A stretch of DNA of 64,000 nt from Microbulbifer yueqingensis (GTDB lineage Bacteria > Pseudomonadota > Gammaproteobacteria > Pseudomonadales > Cellvibrionaceae), in the NCBI RefSeq assembly GCF_900100355.1, contig NZ_FNFH01000002.1:248001-312000 (forward strand), read 5' to 3'. Positions 55,381 to 63,363 of this stretch are shown piece by piece. Each line of letters begins with the position of its first letter. The stretch's first letter is position 1. The notes beneath the pieces were generated by a model. That model was not told the origin of the DNA, searched no databases, and saw nothing but the letters and a program-made list of their open reading frames with translations. The translations under genes and the position numbers were made by a program.

Positions 55381-55740
55381 TACAAGAACGAAGAACAGCC
55401 AAGAATAAAAATAAATGACTGTTTAAGCCCTAATAACAACTGACAATAAGTGGGCGAAACACAATAACAATAAAGGGGCGGTCGAGAATAAAAGCAAACA
55501 GTGACCAAAACCTGAAAAACAATAAAAAATAACAATAAACAATAACAATAAAGAAAGCAGAACAAAAATAAGCACAAGCGCGTAAAAACTGACTGATTGT
55601 ACCTGGGAGAGGGTGTTTGCTAGACAGCAAATTAATAGCGCAGGGAAGCCGCTGCCTTCATAGCCATAACAATAACTCCCTTTAGTCCTTTCTAGCTGGA
55701 AAGGGTTGTCTCTAAGGGGGCGGTTGCCTCAGGCACCGCC
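55381..55740 (+). ncRNA. crcZ: CrcZ-like Hfq/Crc decoy small RNA
   Basis: An untranslated, A-rich transcript is predicted from about 55381, set by the sigma-54 promoter. It contains AANAANAA in six separate clusters: 55401-55414, 55432-55439, 55463-55473, 55515-55551 (a run of at least nine overlapping matches), 55561-55571 and 55668-55675. In Pseudomonas, CrcZ lies in this same place between cbrB and pcnB, is driven by CbrB and sigma-54, and binds Hfq through five or six such motifs to relieve catabolite repression. The 3' end is not certain: hairpins at 55687-55704 (CCTTTC / GAAAGG) and 55719-55740 (GGCGG...CCGCC) are candidates but lack a good T run. Reading frames here are short and low-complexity. 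Confidence 0.82.
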
Positions 55741-55887
55741 ACCGGCCTGTCCACTTTCCCGTTTCACCCCTCCTTCGCCTCCCCGTAATGTTGACTCCGG
55801 CCCTGTTCGAGGCTGTGGTAGAATTTGCGCGTCAATCCAGACCGGATTCATCGCCACCCCGTGGCAGCAGTCAAGACAAACAGCCGT

Positions 55888-57240
55888 ATGCTCAATTCCC
55901 TGATCAGTAGTATCAAGCGCTGGCGCAAGCCGGCCAGTACCAACAGCCTGCGTATCATCCCGCGCAGCGACCACAACCTGTCCCGGCGCGACATCAGCCG
56001 CGCAGCCCTGACGGTGATGAAACGCCTGCAGGACGCGGGTTTCCAGGCCTACATCGTCGGCGGTGGCGTACGAGACCTGTTACTGGGGGGGCATCCCAAG
56101 GATTTTGATGTGGCCACCGACGCCACCCCGGAAGAGGCCAAGCAGCTCTTTCGCGGCTCGCGCATCGTCGGGCGCCGCTTTCGCATCCTCCACGCCCGTA
56201 TTGGCCGCGAGATCATCGAGGTAACCACCTTCCGCGGCCACCACAGCGAGGGCGAGGAGCACGAGGCACAGCAGTCCGAGCACGGTATGCTCCTGCGCGA
56301 CAATGTCTATGGCGATCTGGAAAGTGATGCGATTCGACGGGATTTCACCGTCAATGCCCTCTACTACACCACCAATGGGTTTGAGATCCATGACTATACG
56401 GGCGGGGTCAGCGATATTGAGCACCGCCTGATCCGTATGATCGGGGACCCGGAGACCCGCTACAAGGAAGACCCGGTGCGGATGCTGCGCGCAGTGCGCT
56501 TTGCCGCCAAGCTGGATTTCGAGATCGAGCGCAATACCGCGGCGCCCCTGCACGAGCTGGCCCCGCTGCTGCGCAATATCGCCCCGGCGCGACTGTTCGA
56601 CGAAGTCCTGAAACTGTTGATGAGCGGGCACGGCGAGCGCACTTTCGAGCTGCTGCGGGAACACGGGCTGTGGCAGCACCTGTTTCCCGATAACGACGCC
56701 TTCCTGGACGATCCCACCGCCGAGGCGCTTACCCGGATCGCCCTGCGCAATACCGACGACCGGATTCGCGCCGACAAACGTGTTACGCCTGCGTTCCTAT
56801 ATGCAGCCCTCCTGTGGCCGGCGGTTGCCCGGGAACAGCGCAAGCTGATGGATAAGGGTACCCCGGAGGTGCCGGCCCTGGCCGGCGCAGCGCAGAAAGT
56901 GACGGGCTCCCAGCTGGCCCATACCTCCATCCCCAAGCGGTTTTCCCTGCCCATGCGGGAAATCTGGGAAATGCAGTCGCGCCTGCCCCGTCGCAGCGGC
57001 TCACGGGCACAGCGCCTGAGCGAGCACCCACGGTTCCGCGCGGCATATGATTTCCTGCTGCTGCGCGAGGAATCCGGTGAAATAGAGCCGGGGCTGGGGC
57101 AATGGTGGACCGATTTCCAGCAGGCCGACGAGGATGCGCGCGAGCAGATGGTACGCAAGCTACCGCGCTCCGGTGGCGGGCGCCGGAGCCGCGGCGGGCG
57201 ACGCCGTCGGGGCCCCCGCCCCGGAACGGGGCAGGACTGA
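55888..57240 (+). CDS. pcnB: Poly(A) polymerase I
   Basis: A 450-residue nucleotidyltransferase that adds poly(A) tails to RNA 3' ends. The signature YIVGGGVRDLLLGGHPKDFDVATDATPEE holds the catalytic aspartates; RRDFTVNALYY and the RNA-binding KEDPVRMLRAVRFAAKL follow. The C-terminus is very basic (RRSRGGRRRRGPRPG). The ATG at 55888 (MLNSLISSIKRW) is chosen because family members start here; the frame is open back to a TTG at 55825. It is separated from folK by 2 bp. Confidence 0.93.
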   Translation: MLNSLISSIKRWRKPASTNSLRIIPRSDHNLSRRDISRAALTVMKRLQDAGFQAYIVGGGVRDLLLGGHPKDFDVATDATPEEAKQLFRGSRIVGRRFRILHARIGREIIEVTTFRGHHSEGEEHEAQQSEHGMLLRDNVYGDLESDAIRRDFTVNALYYTTNGFEIHDYTGGVSDIEHRLIRMIGDPETRYKEDPVRMLRAVRFAAKLDFEIERNTAAPLHELAPLLRNIAPARLFDEVLKLLMSGHGERTFELLREHGLWQHLFPDNDAFLDDPTAEALTRIALRNTDDRIRADKRVTPAFLYAALLWPAVAREQRKLMDKGTPEVPALAGAAQKVTGSQLAHTSIPKRFSLPMREIWEMQSRLPRRSGSRAQRLSEHPRFRAAYDFLLLREESGEIEPGLGQWWTDFQQADEDAREQMVRKLPRSGGGRRSRGGRRRRGPRPGTGQD

Positions 57241-57242
57241 TC

Positions 57243-57719
57243 GTGCGGCGCTGCTTTATCGGCCTGGGCAGCAACCTGGAAGCGCCACGGCAGCAATTGC
57301 AGGCTGCCCTGAGCGCACTGGACGCACTCCCCCGCACCCGCCTGCTGCGCTGCTCGAGCTTCTACCGCAGTGCCGCTGTGGGGCCGGGCGAGCAGCCAGA
57401 TTACCTCAATGCTGTCGCGGAAATAGATTCGGGCCTGTCAGCGGGCGAACTCCTCGACGCCCTCCAGGCCATAGAGGCAGACCAGGGGCGCGAACGCAGT
57501 ATTCGCTGGGGAGCGCGCACGCTGGATCTTGATATCCTGTTGTTCGGCGAGGAAGTACTGGATTCCGAACGCCTGCAGGTACCCCATCCCCGCATGGCGG
57601 AGCGTAACTTCGTACTGCTGCCACTGGCCGAGCTGGAGCCCAGGCTGGTTCTGCCCACCGGCGAGTCGCTGGCCTCACTGCTCAGGCATTGCCCGCCGAA
57701 CCGCCTGGAGAAACTCTGA
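57243..57719 (+). CDS. folK: 2-amino-4-hydroxy-6-hydroxymethyldihydropteridine pyrophosphokinase
   Basis: A 158-residue HPPK that transfers pyrophosphate to the pterin in folate synthesis. It starts at GTG (RRCFIGLGSNLEAP), contains RWGARTLDLDILLFG and ends with the usual PHPRMAERNFVLLPLAEL. The frame upstream lies inside pcnB, so the GTG 2 bp after the pcnB stop is the natural start. Confidence 0.95.
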   Translation: MRRCFIGLGSNLEAPRQQLQAALSALDALPRTRLLRCSSFYRSAAVGPGEQPDYLNAVAEIDSGLSAGELLDALQAIEADQGRERSIRWGARTLDLDILLFGEEVLDSERLQVPHPRMAERNFVLLPLAELEPRLVLPTGESLASLLRHCPPNRLEKL

Positions 57720-57791
57720 GGGCCGGGGTTCACCGGGGTGAACCCGATATGTTTGCAGAGTACGGAAGACAAGAAGAAGGAGTGAGACCCG

Positions 57792-58478
57792 GTGTCTACA
57801 GCAACCGAAGCCCCACAACAGCAGGAACCCGATATCAGCGGCGCAATCCCGCCGCGCTTTATCGCCGTAGAAGGGAACATCGGGGTCGGGAAGACCACCC
57901 TGGCGAAGAAGCTCGCCGCAACATTCAACTACGATACGCTGCTGGAACTGCCCGAAGAAAACCCGTTCCTTGAGCGATTTTACCGGGACCCGAGTAGCGC
58001 CGCCCTGCCGACCCAGCTGCACTTCCTGCTGCAACGGTCGCAGCAGATCCAGTCCCTGCGCCAGGATGACATGTTCAAGCCGGTGCGGGTCTCCGATTTC
58101 CTCATCGAGAAGGACCAGCTGTTCGCTGAAGTTACACTCGACGCGGACGAACTCGCACTGTACCAACAGGTATACCGGCACCTGACCCTGCAGGCCCCCA
58201 AGCCCGACCTGGTAATCTACCTGCAGGCACCCCTCGGTGTGCTGCAGGAACGCATCCGCACACGGGGAATTGCCGCCGAACGAAGCATCAGCAATGAATA
58301 CCTGGCAACCCTCAATGAGGCGTACACCAACTTTTTCCATTATTACGATGAGGCGCCGCTGCTGATCGTCAACAGCGAGGATATCGACATTGTCAGCCGC
58401 CAGGAGGACTACTGCCAGCTGGTGGAATATATGTTGACCATCACCAGCGGTCGCCATTACTACAACCCGGGGAACTGA
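57792..58478 (+). CDS. Deoxynucleoside kinase family protein
   Basis: A 228-residue P-loop kinase of the deoxyadenosine/deoxyguanosine kinase family. It has the P-loop EGNIGVGKTTL, the DELPEENPF-like LELPEENPFLERFY, and the lid RTRGIAAERSI. It would salvage deoxynucleosides. The GTG start follows AAGGAG. In Pseudomonas folK and panB are adjacent; here this gene lies between them, 4 bp before panB. Confidence 0.87.
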   Translation: MSTATEAPQQQEPDISGAIPPRFIAVEGNIGVGKTTLAKKLAATFNYDTLLELPEENPFLERFYRDPSSAALPTQLHFLLQRSQQIQSLRQDDMFKPVRVSDFLIEKDQLFAEVTLDADELALYQQVYRHLTLQAPKPDLVIYLQAPLGVLQERIRTRGIAAERSISNEYLATLNEAYTNFFHYYDEAPLLIVNSEDIDIVSRQEDYCQLVEYMLTITSGRHYYNPGN

Positions 58479-58482
58479 TCGA

Positions 58483-59298
58483 ATGCCTTACGGAACCTCA
58501 GAACTGGCCAAACCGGTCACGGTACAGACGCTGCGCCGGATGAAAGCAGACGGCGAGAAGTTCATCACCGTTGCCCTTTATGATGCCCCGATGGCTGCCA
58601 TGGCACAGAGGACCGGTGTAGAGGTGCTGCTGGTTGGCGATTCCCTTGGCATGACAGTGCTGGGGTTTGACAGCACCATCCCGGTCACCATGGAGCAGAT
58701 GATTTACCACGTGGAAGCCGTGGCCCGTGGCAACAGGAAATCGCTGATCATGGGGGACATGCCCTTCATGACCTACGCCACGCCGGAGCAGGCCCTGGCC
58801 AACGCCACCCGTATCATGCAGGCGGGCGCCCACATGGTAAAAATCGAGGGTGGCGCCTGGCTGGCGGAAACCGTGCGGATGCTCACCGACCGCGGCATCC
58901 CGGTCTGTGCCCACCTCGGCCTGACGCCACAGTCGGTGCACAAGCTGGGTGGCTTCCGGGTCCAGGGGCGCGATGAAGATACCGCAGGTGAGATCCTGAA
59001 TGATGCCGCCTTGCTCGATGAGGCAGGCGCTGACCTGCTGGTGCTCGAGTGTGTGCCGGCACCGCTGGCACAGCGCATCACCGAGGCGGTTTCCATGCCC
59101 ACCATCGGCATAGGTGCCGGTCGCGATACGGACGCCCAGGTCCTGGTAATCAATGACATCCTGGGCCTCACCGAGAAGCCGCCAAAATTCTCCAAGAACT
59201 TCCTGGTAGAGGCAGGGGATATCCCCGGGGCGCTGCGCAAGTACGCGGAGGATGTGAAAAACGGCGTCTTCCCGGACGAAAGCCACACTTTCAACTGA
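58483..59298 (+). CDS. panB: 3-methyl-2-oxobutanoate hydroxymethyltransferase
   Basis: A 271-residue PanB, which makes ketopantoate in pantothenate synthesis. Metal and substrate motifs are intact: LVGDSLGMTVLGFDSTIPVT, MGDMPFMTY, KIEGG, and PTIGIGAGRDTDAQVLVINDILGL. The gene that normally follows, panC, is absent here; a thioesterase family gene takes its place. Confidence 0.97.
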   Translation: MPYGTSELAKPVTVQTLRRMKADGEKFITVALYDAPMAAMAQRTGVEVLLVGDSLGMTVLGFDSTIPVTMEQMIYHVEAVARGNRKSLIMGDMPFMTYATPEQALANATRIMQAGAHMVKIEGGAWLAETVRMLTDRGIPVCAHLGLTPQSVHKLGGFRVQGRDEDTAGEILNDAALLDEAGADLLVLECVPAPLAQRITEAVSMPTIGIGAGRDTDAQVLVINDILGLTEKPPKFSKNFLVEAGDIPGALRKYAEDVKNGVFPDESHTFN

Positions 59299-59318
59299 GT
59301 ACCACCAGGGGAGTCATC

Positions 59319-60116
59319 GTGGAATTCACCGAGCTGCTGTCCGCCTGCCGGGGGAAAGATGCCACCCCGGAAATCCCCCCCGGCTGGGGCCAGGGACGCG
59401 CCACATTCGGGGGCCTGGTGGCCGCCATGCTGTACGAGCAGCTCGCTGCCCGCGTCGACCCGGCGAGTACACTCCGCTCCATCACTTTTTCCTTTGTCGC
59501 CCCGGTGGGGGCCGGCAAAACCTCGCTGACAAGCGAGGTGCTGCGTGCCGGGCGCTCCGTGACCCAGGTGGAGGGGCGGATGCAGCAGAACGGGGCCCCG
59601 GTACTGGCAGCGCTGGCCAGTTTCGGCTCCGGCCGCGACTCGGCTGTCCACGTCGCCGCCGATACCGCGCCCCATTTCATGCCCCCGGGAGAACTCCAGC
59701 CGCTACCGTATATCGAGGGCCTGGTACCCGAATTCACCCAGAGATTTGATTACCGGATTTCCGTCGGTGACATGCCTTTCAGTGGCAGCGCAAGCAATCG
59801 CTTCGGCGGCTGGGTGCGGTTCCGCGGTGAGGAAGAGGGAAAAGTACCGGTCACCATCGGCCACCTGCTGGCGCTGGTCGACGCATGGCCGCCCGCCATC
59901 CTGCCCATGCTCAAGCAGCCGGCCCCGGCCAGCTCACTCACCTGGACCCTGGAATTCATGGAACCCCTGCCCTCTGCCGGTTGTGGTGAATGGTGGCAGT
60001 ACCTGGCCGATGTGGAACAGGCCGAAGATGGTTATGGTGTGGCGCAGGCGCGGCTGTGGGGGCCGCAGGGCCAACCGGTGGCCTTCAGCCGCCAGACCGT
60101 TACCGTGTTTGGCTGA
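59319..60116 (+). CDS. Thioesterase family protein (TesB-like hotdog)
   Basis: A 265-residue double-hotdog protein of the acyl-CoA thioesterase type. It has the family's ATFGGLVAAMLYEQLAARVD and LRSITFSFVAPV early, a second hotdog with NRFGGWVRFRGEEEG, and LLALVDAWPPAI late, and a C-terminal AQARLWGPQGQPVAFSRQTV. It probably hydrolyses an acyl-CoA; the substrate is unknown. The GTG start follows GGGGAG, 20 bp after panB. Confidence 0.85.
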   Translation: MEFTELLSACRGKDATPEIPPGWGQGRATFGGLVAAMLYEQLAARVDPASTLRSITFSFVAPVGAGKTSLTSEVLRAGRSVTQVEGRMQQNGAPVLAALASFGSGRDSAVHVAADTAPHFMPPGELQPLPYIEGLVPEFTQRFDYRISVGDMPFSGSASNRFGGWVRFRGEEEGKVPVTIGHLLALVDAWPPAILPMLKQPAPASSLTWTLEFMEPLPSAGCGEWWQYLADVEQAEDGYGVAQARLWGPQGQPVAFSRQTVTVFG

Positions 60117-60144
60117 ATATTCCTGCGCGCGCAATGCGCCGGGG

Positions 60145-61146
60145 TTACAGCCACCTTTTCCAGCGAAACACCACCAGCTGGATCAGCACCGCAACTGCCA
60201 GTACACCGCAGAAAACGTAAAAAGCCTGGGGACTGTCGGTCCCCGGAATACCGCCCACATTGATACCCAGCAGTCCGGTCAGGAAGCCCAGCGGCAGGAA
60301 CACAGCGGCGACCACCGACAGCACGTACATACGACTGTTGAGCTGTTCCGATATACGGCTCATCAGCTCTTCCTGGGTAACAGCGGCACGCTCGCGCACC
60401 GCATCGATATCCTCGATATGTCGGAGTAACCGGTCACTCACTTCACGCAACTGAAGACGCCGGGGTTCCTCAAGCCAGGGAACCCTCTCCTGTAACAGCC
60501 GCGCCAGCGCCTCGCGCTGTGGTGACAGGTAGCGCCGCAGGGTGATGGTCTGCTTGCGCAGCCGGCCCAGGTCAGCGCGCAGAGCCGCATTGCTCTCGCT
60601 GAGCACCCGGTCCTCGAGGCTGTCGATGCTATCCTCAAAAGAATCCACAGTGGCTCCCATGCGCCATACCAGGAGGTCGGCCAGGTCCACAAGCACTGAC
60701 GCGCTGTCTTCCGGGCCACGCCCCTTGCGAAGCTGTTCCAGCAGGTCGGTAACTGAAAGCAGGCGCCGCTTGCGGGTGCTGATCACCCGGCGTTCCTCCA
60801 CCCACAGGCGAATGGAAACCATATCCTCCGGCTGGGATTCGGGGTTGAGGTTCACACCCCGCAGGGCCACCAGCAGCCCCTCATCAATGGTGGTGGTGCG
60901 CGGTCGGGTTTCCTCGGTGAGCAGGGCCTCGGCCACCAGGGGCGGCACACCGCTCCCGCGCCTCAGCCAGTCGGCGACTCCGTCATCCGTGTAGTCGAAA
61001 TGCAGCCACAGGCTACCCTGCTCCGGCCGCCACTGCTCCACCTCATGCCACCCGAGCTGCCGCGCAGCGCCGCGCCCATCCAAGAGCACTGCGTGGAGCA
61101 GCCCCGACTGCCCGGTGTATGGCACCTGGCCTTCGCCGCTGACCAT
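60145..61146 (-). CDS. zntB: ZntB-type CorA-family metal transporter
   Basis: A 333-residue CorA-like transporter with a long cytoplasmic N-terminal domain, a coiled-coil stalk and two C-terminal membrane helices (about residues 272-291 and 307-327). The pore motif after the first helix reads GLLGINVGG, the GIN form of ZntB rather than the GMN of CorA. It therefore probably moves zinc. Its ATG follows the stop of the aldose epimerase directly (TAGATG). Confidence 0.87.
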   Translation of the reverse strand: MVSGEGQVPYTGQSGLLHAVLLDGRGAARQLGWHEVEQWRPEQGSLWLHFDYTDDGVADWLRRGSGVPPLVAEALLTEETRPRTTTIDEGLLVALRGVNLNPESQPEDMVSIRLWVEERRVISTRKRRLLSVTDLLEQLRKGRGPEDSASVLVDLADLLVWRMGATVDSFEDSIDSLEDRVLSESNAALRADLGRLRKQTITLRRYLSPQREALARLLQERVPWLEEPRRLQLREVSDRLLRHIEDIDAVRERAAVTQEELMSRISEQLNSRMYVLSVVAAVFLPLGFLTGLLGINVGGIPGTDSPQAFYVFCGVLAVAVLIQLVVFRWKRWL

Positions 61147-62016
61147 CTAGCCGTTCTCCAGCTCAAGGCGCGCGTGAGCCAGTTCGCCCGACGCCAGGCG
61201 CCAGCTGTTGGCGAACGCATTGCCATGTTCAACACAGACGAATTGCCCGAAATGCTCGCCGATATCATCCATACTCGCGGCCAGCTGTGGACCGGGATTC
61301 CAGGTGATCACGCTGCGGCAGTTTTCACTACGCGTGGTGACGGGACTCGCGCTGTCGATTCTCTGCGCCGGCCCCGCGTCCTCGTAGACCCGGTCCACCT
61401 CACCCGGGAAAGTCACCGCTCCTTCCTGCCGGCCGCGCTCCAGGCCACGGGTGTTGTCCAGGTAATCCGTTTTTTCCAGGCCGAGAACACGGGTCGCCCG
61501 CACATCATCGACGGCAAAGTAGGTATGCCAGGCCCAGCTGAATTCGGCACTCGCCCCGGCCGTATTCTCAAGCTCCAGCGCCAGAGCGATCGTATCGGCC
61601 AGGGTCATGGTCACGGTACAGCGAAAAGGGGTGAACATCTCGTCACCGGTGTGATTGTATGTACACACCAACTCGACACTGCCATTCTCGCATTCACGCG
61701 CAGATTGCAGTTGCCAGGGCCTGGTGCGCGCCACCCCGTGCTTGGGCAGCCCCGACTCACGACCGGGGCCGAACCAGGGCATGCACAGGGGAATTCCGCC
61801 CCGGATCGGCACCCCTTCCTGAAAGTATGCCCTGGGGCTGAGCCACAGCATCGGCGCCCTGTCCCTGGCCTGGAACTCCAGCAGCTGTGCGCCCTGTAAT
61901 GCAAGCACGGCCCTGCAGCGCTCACTTTCCACCACCACGAGTTCGAGACCCGGTTTGTTGTACAGGGCACCGCTATCGGTATAGGTTATTTTCCCGGTTT
62001 GTAGCTGCTCACTCAC
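61147..62016 (-). CDS. yeaD: D-hexose-6-phosphate mutarotase (YeaD family)
   Basis: A 289-residue aldose-1-epimerase-like protein. It shows LLEFQARDRAPMLWLSPRA, PIRGGIPLCMPWFG, KHGVARTRPW (catalytic His region), and AWHTYFAVDD. It interconverts anomers of glucose-6-phosphate. It is followed without a gap by zntB. Confidence 0.92.
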   Translation of the reverse strand: MSEQLQTGKITYTDSGALYNKPGLELVVVESERCRAVLALQGAQLLEFQARDRAPMLWLSPRAYFQEGVPIRGGIPLCMPWFGPGRESGLPKHGVARTRPWQLQSARECENGSVELVCTYNHTGDEMFTPFRCTVTMTLADTIALALELENTAGASAEFSWAWHTYFAVDDVRATRVLGLEKTDYLDNTRGLERGRQEGAVTFPGEVDRVYEDAGPAQRIDSASPVTTRSENCRSVITWNPGPQLAASMDDIGEHFGQFVCVEHGNAFANSWRLASGELAHARLELENG

Positions 62017-62060
62017 TATTTCACTTCCTCCTGCGGATACCTGACTGCCCCTACTGATAC

Positions 62061-62468
62061 TTACCGTCTGCTCAGTCCTGCCAGTGCGCCGGCATGGCGC
62101 TCCCAGTTCTTGCCGTCAAAAGGCTCCACCCGCACCCCCGCGGGCCTCTCATCCAGGCAGCGCAGGTTGATGCTGTAGCCATCCGGGTTTGAACGGGGAA
62201 CATAGAAAGACTTTATCCCGCAATGGCGACAGAAATAATGTCGGGCCACCCCGGAGTTGAAGGTGTAGCAGGAGAGGTCTTCTTTGCCCTGCAATAAATC
62301 GAATGCCGCAGCGGGCACGATCAGGTGCTGGAAACCGGACTTTGCGCAAATGGAACAGTTGCAGGCATGGGCCACCAGCGCCTCGCCGGCGCTCCTCGGC
62401 AATTTCGCGCGGAAACGAACCCGGCCGCAGTGACAGCCCCCCTGCAGATTCCAGTGATTACCTTCCAT
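62061..62468 (-). CDS. GFA-family (glutathione-dependent formaldehyde-activating-like) protein
   Basis: A 135-residue zinc protein of the GFA fold. Cysteine motifs are GGCHCGRVRF, HACNCSICAKSG, and FCRHCGIKSFY. The reaction is unknown for most members. The start at 62468 (MEGNHWNLQ) follows GAGGG and overlaps the membrane-protein gene by 11 bp; a frame to 62504 overlaps further. Confidence 0.87.
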   Translation of the reverse strand: MEGNHWNLQGGCHCGRVRFRAKLPRSAGEALVAHACNCSICAKSGFQHLIVPAAAFDLLQGKEDLSCYTFNSGVARHYFCRHCGIKSFYVPRSNPDGYSINLRCLDERPAGVRVEPFDGKNWERHAGALAGLSRR

Positions 62469-63093
62469 TGCCCTCTTTCCCTTCTCCGAACAGTGGTCGG
62501 GCACAGAGCAGCGTCAGCACCGCAATGGCCAACAGCAGGTGGAACCAGTTCATACGTGCGATGCCCAGCAGCCTGGTGGCGCCCGTGCCTACGGCAAGAC
62601 TTGCAAAGACCACCAGCAGCGGACCGAGTGACAGCAACGTCGCAGCTGGCGGTGACAGGCGTCGCCGGAACGCGGCAGCGAGCGCCACGCCCAACCACAA
62701 CGCCAGACCGATACCAGCGACAGGAAAACGGGAGCTGTCCGTCGCGATCAGGTATACGGCGGCACCGGTGGCCAGGGTCAGCACGCCGTATGCGGGCGCC
62801 CGGCTGTCAACTCCCCTCTCGGGCAGAAGGTAAACCCACGCCAGCGCAACCCCAACCAGCGGGAACGTCAGCTGGGCAGACAGCGCCGAGAATACCCGGT
62901 GCCAGCCGGTAACGCCGGGGTCGATGGTATAGCGGTAGGCACCGGTGGCCGCAGCCAGCGCCAGCGGCAACAGCGCCGCCACCACCAGCAGCGCGGGCGA
63001 CTGGCAGCGCTCCCGCGTCAGATACCAGTACTGGCTGGCCACCAGCAATGCGGCCAGGGACAACAGTACCTCCGCCAACCAGTAACCCAACAA
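62458..63093 (-). CDS. Polytopic membrane protein, unknown
   Basis: A 211-residue protein with six or seven hydrophobic segments spread over its length. Short arginine-rich loops (e.g. LTRERCQ and AAFRRRLS) separate them. I do not recognise the family. Its end overlaps the start of the GFA gene by 11 bp, so the two are co-expressed. Confidence 0.65.
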   Translation of the reverse strand: MLGYWLAEVLLSLAALLVASQYWYLTRERCQSPALLVVAALLPLALAAATGAYRYTIDPGVTGWHRVFSALSAQLTFPLVGVALAWVYLLPERGVDSRAPAYGVLTLATGAAVYLIATDSSRFPVAGIGLALWLGVALAAAFRRRLSPPAATLLSLGPLLVVFASLAVGTGATRLLGIARMNWFHLLLAIAVLTLLCARPLFGEGKEGNGR

Positions 63094-63166
63094 GATGCGA
63101 CTCTCCCGTCATGCTTTACCCGGATTCTAACGGACTGGGGCGGGAAATGCGCAATGCGCAATAAAA

Positions 63167-63188
63167 ATGCCCCGGCCAGTCGGGGCAT
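63167..63188 (-). terminator. Second intrinsic terminator after pnp
   Basis: ATGCCCCG / CGGGGCAT with a 6-base loop, followed on the minus strand by TTTTATT. It lies 110 bp beyond the first pnp terminator and upstream of the membrane-protein gene. Confidence 0.75.
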
Positions 63189-63297
63189 TCGGGCAGTGTA
63201 CGCCCACTCAAAATTCTTCTCCCAGATCCGTTCCCCTCCGGGGCGGTAGCAAGCCAACGGAGGCCTGGGCTGCTCCGCAACTGGGAGGCAAAAAAAA

Positions 63298-63315
63298 CCC
63301 CGGCACGGGCCGGGG
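63298..63315 (-). terminator. Intrinsic terminator of pnp
   Basis: CCCCGGC / GCCGGGG with a 4-base loop; the minus-strand side is followed by seven Ts, 49 bp after the pnp stop. Confidence 0.93.
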
Positions 63316-63363
63316 TTTTCGTATAGCCAAGTCACCTCAGTGACATAGCTGGGGGGGCGTGGT

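Noticed and set aside
55377-55630. Minus-strand open frames of 66 codons across the crcZ-like region (Phe/Leu/Cys/Tyr-rich)
   Set aside because: They are the complement of the A-rich decoy motifs, are low in complexity, and have no ribosome-binding site; they are artefacts of base composition.
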